Below, piece after piece: positions 28,159 to 37,701 of a stretch of DNA of 64,000 bases (position 1 is its first letter; every line of letters begins with the position of its first letter). The notes under the pieces were generated by a model. That model made no database searches. It saw only the letters and a program-made list of their open reading frames with translations, and was not told the DNA's origin. Made by a program: the position numbers and the translations under genes. The stretch is from Mycobacterium scrofulaceum (lineage in GTDB: Bacteria > Actinomycetota > Actinomycetes > Mycobacteriales > Mycobacteriaceae): positions 96,781 to 160,780 of the forward strand of contig NZ_MVIJ01000005.1 of assembly GCF_002086735.1 (NCBI RefSeq), given 5' to 3'.

Positions 28159-29715
28159 TCAGTTCCGACCGGGCAGCCTCATCACCGCGCGCACGACGGG
28201 CACGAGCGATTTCTGCCACAGCGTCCCCGGAATGCCAAGGGGCGGATCGAGATTGAACACGCGCGCGGTGGCGATCGTCTGCGATTCGGTGTACTTCAAC
28301 AGGCCCTCGGGCCCGTGCCGACGGCCGACGCCGGACTGGCCCATCCCGCCCATCGGCGCGCTCAGGCTGCCCCACGCGAACGCGTAGCCCTCGTTGACGT
28401 TCACGGTCCCCGATCGCAACCGTGCGCCGATCTGCTCGCCCTCCGCGGCGGAGCCCGCGAACACGCTGGCGTTCAGCCCATACTCGGTGTCGTTGGCCTT
28501 CTCGACGGCCTCGTCCGCGTCGGCGACCGGGTAGATGGAGACGACCGGCCCGAACGTCTCGTTGGCCGCGCACTCCATCTCCGGCGTGACGTCGGCGAGC
28601 ACCGTCGGCTCGTAGAACAGCGGCCCGATGTCGGGCCGCGCCTTGCCGCCGGCAATCACCTTGGCGCCCTTGGCCTTCGCGTCATCCACGTGGTCCGTCA
28701 CCGTGTCCAGCTGGCCCGCGGAGATCAGGCTCCCCATGTCGACCGAGAAGTCATACGCGGTGCCCAGCTTCATGTTCCGCACCGCGGCACCGAACTTGCC
28801 GATGAAATCGTCGGCGATGTCCTTCTCGACATAGATCCGCTCGATGGAGATGCACAACTGGCCCGCGTTCGAGAAGCACGCGCGGGTGGCCGCCTTGGCG
28901 GCCTTGTCCAGGTTGGCCCCCCGGGTGACGATCATCGCGTTCTTGCCCCCGAGTTCGGCCGAGAAGCCGATCAGCCGACGGCCCGCGTGCTCCGCGAGTT
29001 GCCTGCCGGTGGCGGTCGAACCGGTGAACATCAGATAGTCACAGTTGTCGACGATGGCGGTGCCGACCACCGAGCCGGGCCCGGGCACGATCGCATACAG
29101 CGCCCTCGGCAGGCCGGCCCGGTACAACAACTCGGCGCACGCCAGCGCGCAATACGGGGTCTGGCTGTCCGGCTTGAGCACCACCGCGTTGCCCGCCAAC
29201 AGCGCAGGCACCGAATCGGACGCCGTCAGCGTCATCGGGTAGTTCCACGGCGAGATCACCCCCACCACGCCCTTGGGCTGGTAGCCGACCGTGGTCTTGC
29301 CGATGCCCGGCAGCAGCGACTGCACCGTGCGCGGCTTCAGCAGGTCCGCCGCGACGCGCACGTAGTAGTTCGCGTTCGCCATCAGGTCGACGATCTCCTC
29401 CTGTGCCGCCCACCGGGCCTTGCCGGCCTCGGCCTGCAGCAGGTCCATCAGGAACTCACGGTTCTCCACGACCAGGTCGCGATAGCGGCCGATGACCTCG
29501 ATGCGGTCGGCGACCGGCCGGTTCGCCCACTCGACCTGGGCCGCGCGCGCTTCGGCGAACGCCGCCTCGACGTCTTCGGCCGTGCCGATCGGAATCGTGG
29601 TCAGCGGCCTGCCGGTGAAGACCTCGTCGATCGTCTTGGTCTGGCGCGCGGTGGCGTCTTTGATCGCGGCGAGTCGACCCAGGCGGTCGAAAACCTCGGC
29701 TGACGGTGCGGGCAT
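28159..29715 (-). CDS. gabD2: Succinate-semialdehyde dehydrogenase GabD2
   Basis: The enzyme oxidises succinic semialdehyde to succinate with NAD(P)+, linking GABA and alpha-ketoglutarate bypass metabolism to the TCA cycle. It has 518 residues, exactly the length of M. tuberculosis GabD2 (Rv1731), and starts MPAPSAEVFDRL as there. The catalytic Cys is in SNAGQLCIS, the general base Glu in SAELGGKN, and the cofactor loop in TGSTATG. An ATG at 29715 is preceded by GGAAG. Confidence 0.93.
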   Translation of the reverse strand: MPAPSAEVFDRLGRLAAIKDATARQTKTIDEVFTGRPLTTIPIGTAEDVEAAFAEARAAQVEWANRPVADRIEVIGRYRDLVVENREFLMDLLQAEAGKARWAAQEEIVDLMANANYYVRVAADLLKPRTVQSLLPGIGKTTVGYQPKGVVGVISPWNYPMTLTASDSVPALLAGNAVVLKPDSQTPYCALACAELLYRAGLPRALYAIVPGPGSVVGTAIVDNCDYLMFTGSTATGRQLAEHAGRRLIGFSAELGGKNAMIVTRGANLDKAAKAATRACFSNAGQLCISIERIYVEKDIADDFIGKFGAAVRNMKLGTAYDFSVDMGSLISAGQLDTVTDHVDDAKAKGAKVIAGGKARPDIGPLFYEPTVLADVTPEMECAANETFGPVVSIYPVADADEAVEKANDTEYGLNASVFAGSAAEGEQIGARLRSGTVNVNEGYAFAWGSLSAPMGGMGQSGVGRRHGPEGLLKYTESQTIATARVFNLDPPLGIPGTLWQKSLVPVVRAVMRLPGRN

Positions 29716-29929
29716 GTCGCTTCCTTCCGCAGGAGCACGGGCGTTCAGGACACCAGACTAGGCCCGGGACGCGTCAACGGCTCCGGCACGCTTGAGGCAG
29801 ATCGGGCGCGCCGCGCGGCACCACACTTTGTTGGTCGGTGCTATCCGCACCAGGTTCGCCGCGGCACGAGGTGATGAGCTGCTCTACCGGCGTGTGGAAT
29901 CACCCGCCAGCGGCGCATGATCCTTCCGA
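29716..29929. other. Intergenic region upstream of gabD2, no gene
   Basis: It holds the gabD2 promoter region. A tRNA-D-arm-like string is present on the minus strand (GGTAGAGCAG) but no cloverleaf can be built around it. Nothing else was seen. Confidence 0.4.
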
Positions 29930-30142
29930 TTACTCCCGAACCTGGCGATTGACGAGGCCGGTGACATACCGTGAATCGATCTCTTCACCACCGTCGCCGT
30001 AGTAGACGCGATGGGGCCCGCTCGCCGTGTCGTCGGCGGTACGCGTCACCTTGATCCACCTACCCGTCGTAGGATCTTGGAGCAAGTCACCCTCGCGGAT
30101 CTCCGATAGCGGCACTTTCTCTATTGCGTGTTCCGAAGTCAT
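29930..30142 (-). CDS. Small conserved-looking protein (70 residues)
   Basis: An ATG at 30142, with GAGAGGA just upstream, opens a 70-codon frame. The sequence (VPLSEIREGDLLQDP, GRWIKVTRT, HRVYYGDGGEEI) looks like a small beta-barrel fold. No function is known. The longer frame upstream is Arg/Pro-rich and unlikely to be coding. Confidence 0.55.
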   Translation of the reverse strand: MTSEHAIEKVPLSEIREGDLLQDPTTGRWIKVTRTADDTASGPHRVYYGDGGEEIDSRYVTGLVNRQVRE

Positions 30143-30669
30143 TCCTCTCCCGAATCGTTGTGGTAGTCGAACCGTAGCGACCGTCTGGTGATCGTCCCAG
30201 CGACCACATTGACGATTCTCCTGCCAACGCCGATGGTCAATCGCGGATTTATCCGCCGGAGGCCCGGCACGAGGGCCCGCATCGGAACCGTATGCCCGCG
30301 ACGTTGCAGGCAAGCTGATGACCGATCGGACTTCTCGACCGTTACTGCTGGCGGGGATAAACAAACTGGCCGTCGGACCGCCGCGCTGACCGGTTCAGCG
30401 GTGCCGCGCCCGGGCCCGCCGCACGGCCTCCTCGATCAATCGCTCGGCGACGGCATGCAGTTTGAGGTCCTCGACCCGGCTGATCTGGGACGGGCGCGCC
30501 GGAAGGCTTCCGCGTCGCTGCCGGAGCGGCCACGGATCGATTGCCTGGTCGATGACGGCGCGGCTGTTCAACGCCCGCTGCAATCGCGTCGACCGTTCCC
30601 GTGTACCGGTCAGCCCCGTGCACCGCCGCTGACGAACGACGAATCCAATCTGCGCCGCATCCGAAAAAA
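30143..30669. other. Mostly non-coding stretch, one weak ORF
   Basis: A minus-strand 62-codon ORF (30583 to 30395; it ends VEDLKLHAVAERLIEEAVRR) could be a small gene or a decayed fragment. It has no recognised family. No promoter or RNA gene was identified. Confidence 0.35.
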
Positions 30670-32304
30670 TTAGCCGACGAGTGCCAACGTATGCGCGCGC
30701 CGGAGCTTGCCCGATGGCGTCTTGGGGATCATTCCGGGCTCGAGCACGACCACGTTCCTAGGTCGGACATCGACCTCCGCGACCACTTCGTGTGCCACCT
30801 GCTGTTCGATGCGCCGCACCTCAGCCGCGTTCTGCCAGTCTTTGGATTCCACGGCCACGGCAAACGTCTCGCGCGAGTGCCCTGCCTCCAACCGTACCGC
30901 CACGGCGCCTCCCGCCCGGACCCCGGAAACTCGTGCGGCGGCGCGTTCGATGTCAGTCGGGTAAATGTTTCGCCCGGCCATGACGATGACATCCTTGACC
31001 CGACCGCATACTACGAGGCGGCCCGTCTCGGTGAAGTAGCCCAGATCGCCGGTGTCGAACCATCCTCGTTCGTCCTGTGCCGCAACGAATCCGGCCATCG
31101 TTTCGTAACCGATCGTTACTGGCTCACCACGCACCTCTATAACGCCCACGGCCCGCGCGGGCTGGATGGCGCCGTCTTCGTCGACGATGCGCGCCTCCAG
31201 CCCGTCGAGCAGACGTCCAAGCGTGGCCAGGCGCCGAGTTTTACCCTTGGTCGCAGGGACGGCCCGGTGCAGCACGGACAGGAGATCGGCGTCCACCTCG
31301 TCGACCAATAAGCCTGCGCCGCAATCGGAGAACGATACAGCCACGGTGGTTTCTGCCATACCGTAAGCGGGCAGGATCGCCGCCGGGCGCAAGCCGAACG
31401 GCTTGCCTGCTTCGCAGAGGTCTTCGACATCAGCAGGTTCGACCTGTTCGGCGCCCGATAGTGCCCACCTCAGGCTGGACAGGTCGAATTGGCCGGGCTG
31501 AGCCAGCTTACGAAGTCGTTTGGCGAACATTTTGTAGGCGAAGTTCGGCGCAGCGGTCATCGTGCCCTTGTACTTGTCGATGAGCTTGGCCCACAACAGA
31601 GTGTCGCGCAAGAAGTCCATCGGGGTGACCTTGATTAGCTCTGCGCCAAAATACATTGGCACAGTGAGGAAGCCGGTCATTCCCATGTCGTGAAACAGAG
31701 GCAGCCAGCTCACGATCACGTCGGTCTCGATGTCTACTTCTGCACCGCGGAACATAGCCTCGGCGTTGGAAACGACGTTGCGATGTGAGATTCGAACTGC
31801 TCTGGGCGACCCGGTAGAACCCGACGTCAACTGCAGCAGCGCCACGTCGTCGTCGTGGGTCTCGACCGGATCGATCGAGCGGCTGCAGAGCAGCTGGCCG
31901 ATCGGCAGCACGCGCATTCCGAGCTGGGCCAGCAGTGGGGCCGCATCCATGAATGGGTCGGAGATGACGACCGTTGTAGCGCCGATCATTTCGATGACGG
32001 CCGTGGTCTCCTCTGCCCAGCGGCGAAGATCGGTGCGTGGTGTGGGTTGGTGGAGCATGGTGAGGCTGGCCCCACGCATCCAGACGGCCTGCCCGGTAGG
32101 CGCGATCTCAACGGGAGCCCCGGCCAGCACCGGTACGGCATCTCCATGGCCGACGCCGGCGGCGGCCAAGCCGCCCGCGATCCGACTAGCGCGATCATGC
32201 ACCTCACCCCAAGTATGCCGCAGCGGACAGCCGGGCTCGCCGCTGACGAGCCCTTTTGAGGTGGATTGGGCTCTGCTGAACATGGTTTCGGTGAATATGC
32301 TCAA
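30670..32304 (-). CDS. Fatty-acid-activating enzyme (FadD-like acyl-AMP/CoA ligase)
   Basis: This ANL-superfamily enzyme has about 544 residues from the TTG at 32304, which has AAAGGAA at a good distance upstream. Motifs are [12 protein letters not shown] (P-loop), [18 protein letters not shown] and the C-terminal catalytic Lys in KTPSGKLRR. It adenylates a fatty acid and passes it to CoA or a carrier. It lies about 10 kb before the NRPS with a starter condensation domain that should accept a fatty acyl group, but distance and orientation do not show a link. An ATG at 32376 would add 24 residues. Confidence 0.82.
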   Translation of the reverse strand: MSIFTETMFSRAQSTSKGLVSGEPGCPLRHTWGEVHDRASRIAGGLAAAGVGHGDAVPVLAGAPVEIAPTGQAVWMRGASLTMLHQPTPRTDLRRWAEETTAVIEMIGATTVVISDPFMDAAPLLAQLGMRVLPIGQLLCSRSIDPVETHDDDVALLQLTSGSTGSPRAVRISHRNVVSNAEAMFRGAEVDIETDVIVSWLPLFHDMGMTGFLTVPMYFGAELIKVTPMDFLRDTLLWAKLIDKYKGTMTAAPNFAYKMFAKRLRKLAQPGQFDLSSLRWALSGAEQVEPADVEDLCEAGKPFGLRPAAILPAYGMAETTVAVSFSDCGAGLLVDEVDADLLSVLHRAVPATKGKTRRLATLGRLLDGLEARIVDEDGAIQPARAVGVIEVRGEPVTIGYETMAGFVAAQDERGWFDTGDLGYFTETGRLVVCGRVKDVIVMAGRNIYPTDIERAAARVSGVRAGGAVAVRLEAGHSRETFAVAVESKDWQNAAEVRRIEQQVAHEVVAEVDVRPRNVVVLEPGMIPKTPSGKLRRAHTLALVG

Positions 32305-32927
32305 GGTCGTTCCTTTTGCCTCCGGCGCCGCGTCGAGCTCCGACTGCGAGGTGAAGTATCTAGCAGGCACACGCATGAAGAGTGAAGCGCTTGATGTAAT
32401 CGTGTTCAGCCGCGAAGCTCGTCGCCAAATCACTTGAGCGCCAGCGCCGCGTCCGAAGAGCCTCCTCCTTCAAGGCGCCACTAGGTGGCGGCCGGTCCGG
32501 TCGAAGATCGGCTAAAGGGTATACCCGCAGAGGATGTTAACTGCCGAGGCGCGCGGATACCGTCAACACCGCAACGTGCAGTGTTCGGGTCCTTGAAGCA
32601 CAGAGCACGGGACTCCGCCGTTATGAATCGGAAAAGTGCAAACCCCGTCACTGTTGGATCAGCCTGGCAATGCAGACCCGCTATGGCGGGGACCTCCATG
32701 AGATCGCCGCCGGACGTGTACGGGCGGATGGGGAGTCAACCGTGATGACCGCCATAGTGCAGATATGGGCGACGTCAGTCGCCGGCGTTGAGCCTTTAAC
32801 GCCCGCCGCTCAGGCACCGAATGACCGGACGAAACGCAAGCTGAACGGGGAGCTTCGGTTCTCCATGCCCTGGTCTGTCCATGCAACGCCCCGCGCCGGT
32901 CAAGCCGGAATTCGCCATTCTGCCGCC
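32305..32927. other. Intergenic region with one inverted repeat
   Basis: It holds the 5' region of the FadD-like gene. CGCCAC-TAG-GTGGCG (32476-32490) is a perfect inverted repeat with a 3-nt loop and may be an operator or hairpin. Short frames here show no family resemblance. Confidence 0.4.
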
Positions 32928-33062
32928 TCAACGTTGCCCGGTTGGCGGCAAGGTCTCGTTCGGCGAAATCTTGGCTGCCTTGCCGCGCTTCACGGCGCGT
33001 TTTTCTTTAAGCGATTTGCCGGACTTTTTGGTCATGGCTTGCCGGGGAGATTTGTCAGACAT
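32928..33062 (-). CDS. Small basic protein (44 residues)
   Basis: An ATG at 33062 starts MSDKSPRQAMTKKSGKSLKE and continues into a Lys/Arg-rich stretch (KRAVKRGKAAK). Similar very small Lys-rich proteins occur in actinobacteria, but the function is unknown. The upstream extension to 33134 is possible but less well composed. Confidence 0.5.
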   Translation of the reverse strand: MSDKSPRQAMTKKSGKSLKEKRAVKRGKAAKISPNETLPPTGQR

Positions 33063-33164
33063 GGCGCCCTTTGATATGGGGGCCTGTATGGTCCCGGTTT
33101 CTCGGAGTGTACGCGCCGAAGCTTCGCCGCTCATGGCAAGTGGCTGCCGAAGTCAGCCGGCAAC

Positions 33165-33632
33165 CTACTCCCACCGTGCCGGTGCATCGAAAGGCTCAGG
33201 GCTCGACGCGCTTTGGCGAATGAGCTCGCGCATTAGTGCAGCATTCATCGGTTGTGCGCAAGAGGAGACCTCGCCCAGCACACGCTGCGCCTCCTTGGCA
33301 CTCGACGGCGGCAGGACGAACAACACCGCGTCTCGAGAATGCGTACCCATCAGGTAGATGGTGTCGTTGAAAACCATTCGATATGGATGCAGCGAAACCA
33401 TTTCGCGATGGCGAATTAGCCGGGACGGGGCGGGCAGCCACGCGCTCGAGTCGTAAATGACTCGGTGCACCCCGCCAATCCACAAGCCGAACACCGCGAG
33501 CAGGTCGGGTAGCTCTAGCCTCAGGTCCAGGCTTTTTGGCCACCAAGCGCCGTCCACGGCAACGGGACTGCCGTCGCGTTCGCACAGTACCAATCGGGTG
33601 GCGCTGGAACGGCTGGGAGTAACAGGCGCCAC
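33165..33632 (-). CDS. DUF5994-family protein, copy 1
   Basis: The protein has 155 residues from the GTG at 33632, with GGGGAG upstream. The family pattern is VDGAWWPKSLDLRLELPDL, then HRVIYDSSAWLPAP, then the SLHPYRMV segment. It shares length and pattern with the copy at 34757-35224. The function of DUF5994 proteins, which are common in actinobacteria, is unknown. Confidence 0.75.
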   Translation of the reverse strand: MAPVTPSRSSATRLVLCERDGSPVAVDGAWWPKSLDLRLELPDLLAVFGLWIGGVHRVIYDSSAWLPAPSRLIRHREMVSLHPYRMVFNDTIYLMGTHSRDAVLFVLPPSSAKEAQRVLGEVSSCAQPMNAALMRELIRQSASSPEPFDAPARWE

Positions 33633-34082
33633 CGTGACGCTCCCCTCGAATATCTTGCTATCGCAGACGGCGACCGAAGAGAAGGTACTCGACAAACCCA
33701 CGACAACAGGAGCGTAACCCCGGGGGGCGCCGACATGGTCGACGAATCGCCACAGGACGACGCTGAATCCGACTGAGTCGTGCGCACAACTTGGCGATGT
33801 TGCACGTCAATCGGATGAGGTGACGCACGAGTGAGCAAGTTGGCTCGATCGGTCACGGCATGGGTTTTGTCTTCCTGAGGCCGGGTCCGGGGAGACGTAT
33901 GAAGTCGCTTTTCTGTGAGCGACTGGCGGCAGCCGAGCCGATGGTGGCGTAGCGTCGGAAGAGAGCTGTTTCGTTGTCGGCGCTGTCCTCGGAAGTTATT
34001 GCCCATCGAGTTCACGGGCAATGTAATTGCTCCGTCGGCCCAGTTCCGCGGGTTGATCATTTCAAGGTGCGAAGGATTGCCC
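33633..34082. other. Divergent gap between DUF5994 copies 1 and 2
   Basis: About 450 nt without a convincing gene. It should contain promoters for both flanking DUF5994 genes. No repeat or RNA was recognised. Confidence 0.4.
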
Positions 34083-34622
34083 GTGAAGCGCACAGAACCG
34101 TCAAGCAGTCGCCCTGGGGCTCAGTCGAATCCAACGATCGAAGAACCGACTCGCCGCACGATGAGTTACGGCGGTCTCAGCCCCGTGCGGCTCACCCTGG
34201 CACGCCGGCTCGGAGATAAGCTCGATGGAGGGTGGTGGCCTCGCAGTGGCCTGATCTCGAGGGAGCTCACCGATTTGGTGGCTATCTTGAACGTGCGTTT
34301 AGGGCGGGTCATCGACATCAATCTCAATTGGTCATCGTTGCAACGCCAGCATGACCTGAATTGGGATTGGGGACAGGGCGCACGTCCACACGTTATGACC
34401 ATCGACGGCCGTGATGCGCGGGCGAAGCTCCTCATCGTTCCGCACGGGACCGGTACGGCCCTTGCGGTAATGGTCTTGCGGCGCGCCGCCGGCCTGCCGG
34501 TATATGCGGCACACCGTGATTCGCGCGCCTTCCAGACAGCCGACTGTATTGTCCGCGTTGCCCGCGGCGAGCCGATGTTCGAAGTGCGTCGGTCGCGTCG
34601 CGCTGACGTCGCGATTATTTAG
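34083..34622 (+). CDS. DUF5994-family protein, copy 2 (divergent)
   Basis: The protein has 179 residues from the GTG at 34083 (GAAGG upstream). The core LDGGWWPRSGLISRELTDL and VRLGRVIDINLNWSS corresponds to the pattern of the other two copies. It is more divergent and has a longer N-terminus and C-terminus. Confidence 0.68.
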   Translation: MKRTEPSSSRPGAQSNPTIEEPTRRTMSYGGLSPVRLTLARRLGDKLDGGWWPRSGLISRELTDLVAILNVRLGRVIDINLNWSSLQRQHDLNWDWGQGARPHVMTIDGRDARAKLLIVPHGTGTALAVMVLRRAAGLPVYAAHRDSRAFQTADCIVRVARGEPMFEVRRSRRADVAII

Positions 34623-34756
34623 GGCCCGCGGGTCGAGAACATCCGGGCTGCTTGTCACCCACGTGCCGGCCGATCACCGGAAAGGCCTGCGCGCCAAGAC
34701 CAGCACCGGATTCCTAGATATCCGGGGATCGTCACGAGGCAATACGCGCGCGGGCC

Positions 34757-35224
34757 CTATCCGGTGGGTTTCGGCTTTTCCATGCTGATCATGAGACCCT
34801 CGACGGTCGAAGCATCACTCGGGCGGGCTGCGGACATCATGATGGCGTGCGCCTGGTCTGGGTCGGCCTGTGGGGAGACGACCAGCAAAGTAACTTTTCC
34901 CCGGTTGAGGCCGAGAACCTCGATGGTCTTCACCGGCTGAAGACGGTATCCGTCGAGGCGAATCGTTCGCCCGCCGGTCGCGAATCTCGTTGGTGCGGTG
35001 ACCCATTCGTTCACGTTATAGAGTACGCGGTCAATACGCCCCAGCCGAACGGACAGTACCGACAACAGGTCCGGTAGCTCTGCCGCGAGGTCGTCAGAGT
35101 GTGGCCACCACGCGCCATCGACATACCCGCTCGTGGGTGCCTTCGGCTTAAGCCGCAACCGTGGGGTGTGCTCCGGTGGCACCCGCCGGTGCTGAGCTTC
35201 CACGTGGTCGGTTTTCGGCGCCAT
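34757..35224 (-). CDS. DUF5994-family protein, copy 3
   Basis: The protein has 155 residues from the ATG at 35224, with GGGAG upstream. It shows the cleanest family pattern: YVDGAWWPHSDDLAAELPDL, VRLGRIDRVLYNVNEW and the IRLDGYRLQPVKTIEV segment. It is on the same strand as copy 1. Confidence 0.8.
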   Translation of the reverse strand: MAPKTDHVEAQHRRVPPEHTPRLRLKPKAPTSGYVDGAWWPHSDDLAAELPDLLSVLSVRLGRIDRVLYNVNEWVTAPTRFATGGRTIRLDGYRLQPVKTIEVLGLNRGKVTLLVVSPQADPDQAHAIMMSAARPSDASTVEGLMISMEKPKPTG

Positions 35225-35372
35225 TGGGACGCTCCCGCCTTGACCGCGAAACGGCCAGATCAATTCGGCGACGAGATGACTGTGAATAGTCAGGTACGAA
35301 GTATCGCCGACAACTCGACCCTACTCGGGCGGTCCGGAACTATCACACCACGGTGAGCCCATCGGGGCGTCC

Positions 35373-36176
35373 TCAGCGTATCGAGACCAATCGGTCGATC
35401 GAATCCGTGGGCAATTCGCCCTCGACGACCGCAGTCACCAGGAGCTGGTTGAGTGTGATCGCGCCCTTGTGATTGTCGAGGAACGCTGTGTCGGCAGCGT
35501 CACGACCGGTGGCGATGCGAACAAGGGCTTGCCGCGGCGCAAGCAGCGTCGCATCGACTACCCGCCACTGACCCCCTACAAAGGCCTCGGCCACCGCGTG
35601 GAAATCCATCGGATACACGCCCGGCGCATACACGGACGCCAACCGTGCCGGGACGTAAACCGCCCGCAGCAACGCCACCGCCAGATGCGCGTAGTCGCGG
35701 CACACACCTTCGCCGGCGAGCAGTGTGTCCACCGCCCCATCGATCGGATCGCTGGAGCCGGGAACATATTTCAGCCTGGTACCAACCCATGAGCTCACGT
35801 GCTCGAGCAGCGCGGTCGAATCGCGGTCGTTACCGAACTCAGTTGCGGCGAAACCGTAGAACTTATCGGCCTCGGCGTAGCGGCTCGGCCGCAGATACAA
35901 CGAGAGGTCATATTCGCTCACGGGGGCCGGGTCGGTCTGGCCCACGATGGTGGCGGCGTAGTCGACTTTGAGGGTCCCCACCGGTGCGTCGACCTTATGG
36001 ATGCGGTTGCCGTGCACGCCGCTGACTTCCACCGGCTGGAGGGGCCGCCCGTTCAATACGAAGCTCAGGGACTCAGAGACATCCGTGCGTGGGTGCGGCG
36101 CGACCGCAATCTGAAACTCGAGCGTCGTGGGCGCGGTGATGCCAACGTCGATCTCGGCGCTCACCATTCGTCTCAT
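35373..36176 (-). CDS. Transglutaminase-like protein
   Basis: The protein has about 267 residues. The papain-like triad is visible: Cys in GEGVCRDYAHLAVALLRA, His in YPMDFHAVAEAF and Asp in WRVVDATLL. An N-terminal domain of about 130 residues precedes it, as in bacterial transglutaminase-like proteins. Such proteins act as proteases or amidases; the substrate is unknown. ATG at 36176 or 36167; the frame further upstream is unlikely to be coding. Confidence 0.83.
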   Translation of the reverse strand: MRRMVSAEIDVGITAPTTLEFQIAVAPHPRTDVSESLSFVLNGRPLQPVEVSGVHGNRIHKVDAPVGTLKVDYAATIVGQTDPAPVSEYDLSLYLRPSRYAEADKFYGFAATEFGNDRDSTALLEHVSSWVGTRLKYVPGSSDPIDGAVDTLLAGEGVCRDYAHLAVALLRAVYVPARLASVYAPGVYPMDFHAVAEAFVGGQWRVVDATLLAPRQALVRIATGRDAADTAFLDNHKGAITLNQLLVTAVVEGELPTDSIDRLVSIR

Positions 36177-36459
36177 GGGGCGATGATGCGCCGATATGTC
36201 TCGATCCGCCAGACGACATGTGTGCCCCGACAACGTGGCTGCAGTCGACGACATCGCGACCGGGATCACACACGGCGTCGACGTCCTCGTGGCGGCCACG
36301 CGGAAATCACCCCGGGGACAAGGCCGTTCCGTCGTCACGGAAATGGCGTCACCCCGCGAATCGTCCGCGTGACAGCGCATACTGACGGATTCAACCACCC
36401 CCGATGCTGTCGGAATTACCTGCGCAGCAACCGTTTTTCGGTTCAGGGCCCGGCAGAGC
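36177..36459. other. Gap between transglutaminase-like and PAS-ANTAR genes
   Basis: Upstream region of the transglutaminase-like gene. No gene or clear repeat was seen. Confidence 0.35.
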
Positions 36460-37206
36460 TCAGCTTGGCGACGGGGGATGGTCGGCCTCGAGCAGCTTGA
36501 CGGCGATCTGCTCGACGGGGGAGTTGGTGTCCTGCGACAGTTTCGCCAGCAGCCCGAACGCAGCGACCGCGTCGATGTCGAAACGCTCCATCAGCATGCC
36601 CTTGGCCTGGCCGATCGTGTCTCGCGTGTCGATGGCGCGCCGCAGTTGCTGGTTCTCGGCGGTCAACGCGCGCAGGCGTTCGTCGTGGCGGGCGCGTTCC
36701 ACCGCGCTGATCGCCTCGAGCGTATGAAGCACTTCGGCAGGGGTCCAGGAGCCGCCCCGATCGGCCGCGTGGGCCATCTCGGCGAGGATCCGCCCGCTTT
36801 CCGAGATCTCTTCGACGTGGTGCGCCACGCCCAGCAGCTCGCCGTGGTCCACCAGGGCCGTATTGCTGGGGCACCACACCTTCGGCACGAACCGGTGGGG
36901 CGTCACGGGGTCGGGGACGTCGTAGCGCTGTACCCGCATGGCGTGCGGATGCCGGGTACGCAGCACGGTTTCCAGGGACGCGGCGAGGTTCGCCGTGCCG
37001 GTGGACTGCGGGTCGTGCGGATTGTCGGGGAACGCGTCGAACAGGAACTGGCCGGCCAACTCGCCGGGTTCACGCAAGGTCGCCCGCTCGTACGCGACGC
37101 TGGCGGCCCGGATCCGCAGGTCGCAGTCCAGGAGCAGGAACGAGCCGCCCGACGAGTTCCGGTCCATCTCGTGAGCTATCACCTCGAACCGGTGTTGGCT
37201 CTCCAC
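36460..37206 (-). CDS. PAS-ANTAR regulatory protein
   Basis: The protein has 248 residues. The first 130 residues are PAS-like (LLLDCDLRIRAASVAYERAT, DAFPDNPHDP). A coiled helix and an ANTAR domain (about 185-240; IDTRDTIGQAKGMLMERF) follow. ANTAR domains bind paired RNA hexaloops and act as antiterminators, so a role in transcription elongation control is likely. This fits the neighbouring GreA-like genes. With the ATG at 37206 it overlaps the upstream GreA-like gene by 137 nt; an internal ATG at 37167 reduces this to 98 nt. Confidence 0.8.
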   Translation of the reverse strand: MESQHRFEVIAHEMDRNSSGGSFLLLDCDLRIRAASVAYERATLREPGELAGQFLFDAFPDNPHDPQSTGTANLAASLETVLRTRHPHAMRVQRYDVPDPVTPHRFVPKVWCPSNTALVDHGELLGVAHHVEEISESGRILAEMAHAADRGGSWTPAEVLHTLEAISAVERARHDERLRALTAENQQLRRAIDTRDTIGQAKGMLMERFDIDAVAAFGLLAKLSQDTNSPVEQIAVKLLEADHPPSPS

Positions 37207-37684
37207 GTGGTTTCACTACCCGTTCGGGCCGCGGGGTAACCGTCGCCCGACGGTGAATGCCGTAGGGCACCGCCCACACGAGGGTGACGGTGAGGCGGAC
37301 GCCGCTGGGCGGCACGTAGGAGCGCCGCTCGCCGGGACGCGCTCCGGTGATCGCGGAACCCAGCGGCGAATGGACCGAATACACCTCCACGTCGTCGTGT
37401 TCGGCGCCGCGCGTTCCCAGCAGGAAGGTCTCGACCTCACCGGTGTCGTCGTAGCGGACGGTCAGAACCATGCCGGGTTCGGCGATGCCGTCGTCGGGTG
37501 GATCCTGGCCGACGACGGCGTTGACCAACAGGTCATGAATCCGCAGTCGCCGTGCGCGCCGGACGGCGTCGCAGTATTCGTCGGCGTCGGCGTCGGCGTC
37601 GCACGACTCCCGCAGCGTGGCCAGTTCCCGCTGAAGTCGCCCGTAGGCCTGCGGTGAAAGCCAGGCGGGTTGCACGCTGGTCAT
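37070..37684 (-). CDS. GreA/GreB-family protein, copy A
   Basis: The protein has 204 residues. It has an N-terminal coiled-coil-like part (LSPQAYGRLQRELATLRES) and a C-terminal domain with VLTVRYDDTGEVETFLLGTRGAE and YSVHSPLGSAITGARPGE, the usual Gre C-terminal pattern. Residues beyond about 155 are Arg/Pro-rich and read into the PAS-ANTAR gene, so the natural C-terminus may be shorter or a frameshift may exist. It is paralogous to the next gene. Gre-like proteins act in the secondary channel of RNA polymerase. Confidence 0.75.
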   Translation of the reverse strand: MTSVQPAWLSPQAYGRLQRELATLRESCDADADADEYCDAVRRARRLRIHDLLVNAVVGQDPPDDGIAEPGMVLTVRYDDTGEVETFLLGTRGAEHDDVEVYSVHSPLGSAITGARPGERRSYVPPSGVRLTVTLVWAVPYGIHRRATVTPRPERVVKPRGEPTPVRGDSSRDGPELVGRLVPAPGLRPADPGRQRRVRAGDLA

Positions 37685-37701
37685 GTGTTGCTGTCCTCTC
37701 C

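Noticed and set aside
29826..29910. tRNA-like string on the minus strand (GGTAGAGCAG and a GGTTCGCC-type piece)
   Set aside because: No acceptor stem, anticodon stem or correctly placed T-arm can be formed, so it is not a tRNA gene.
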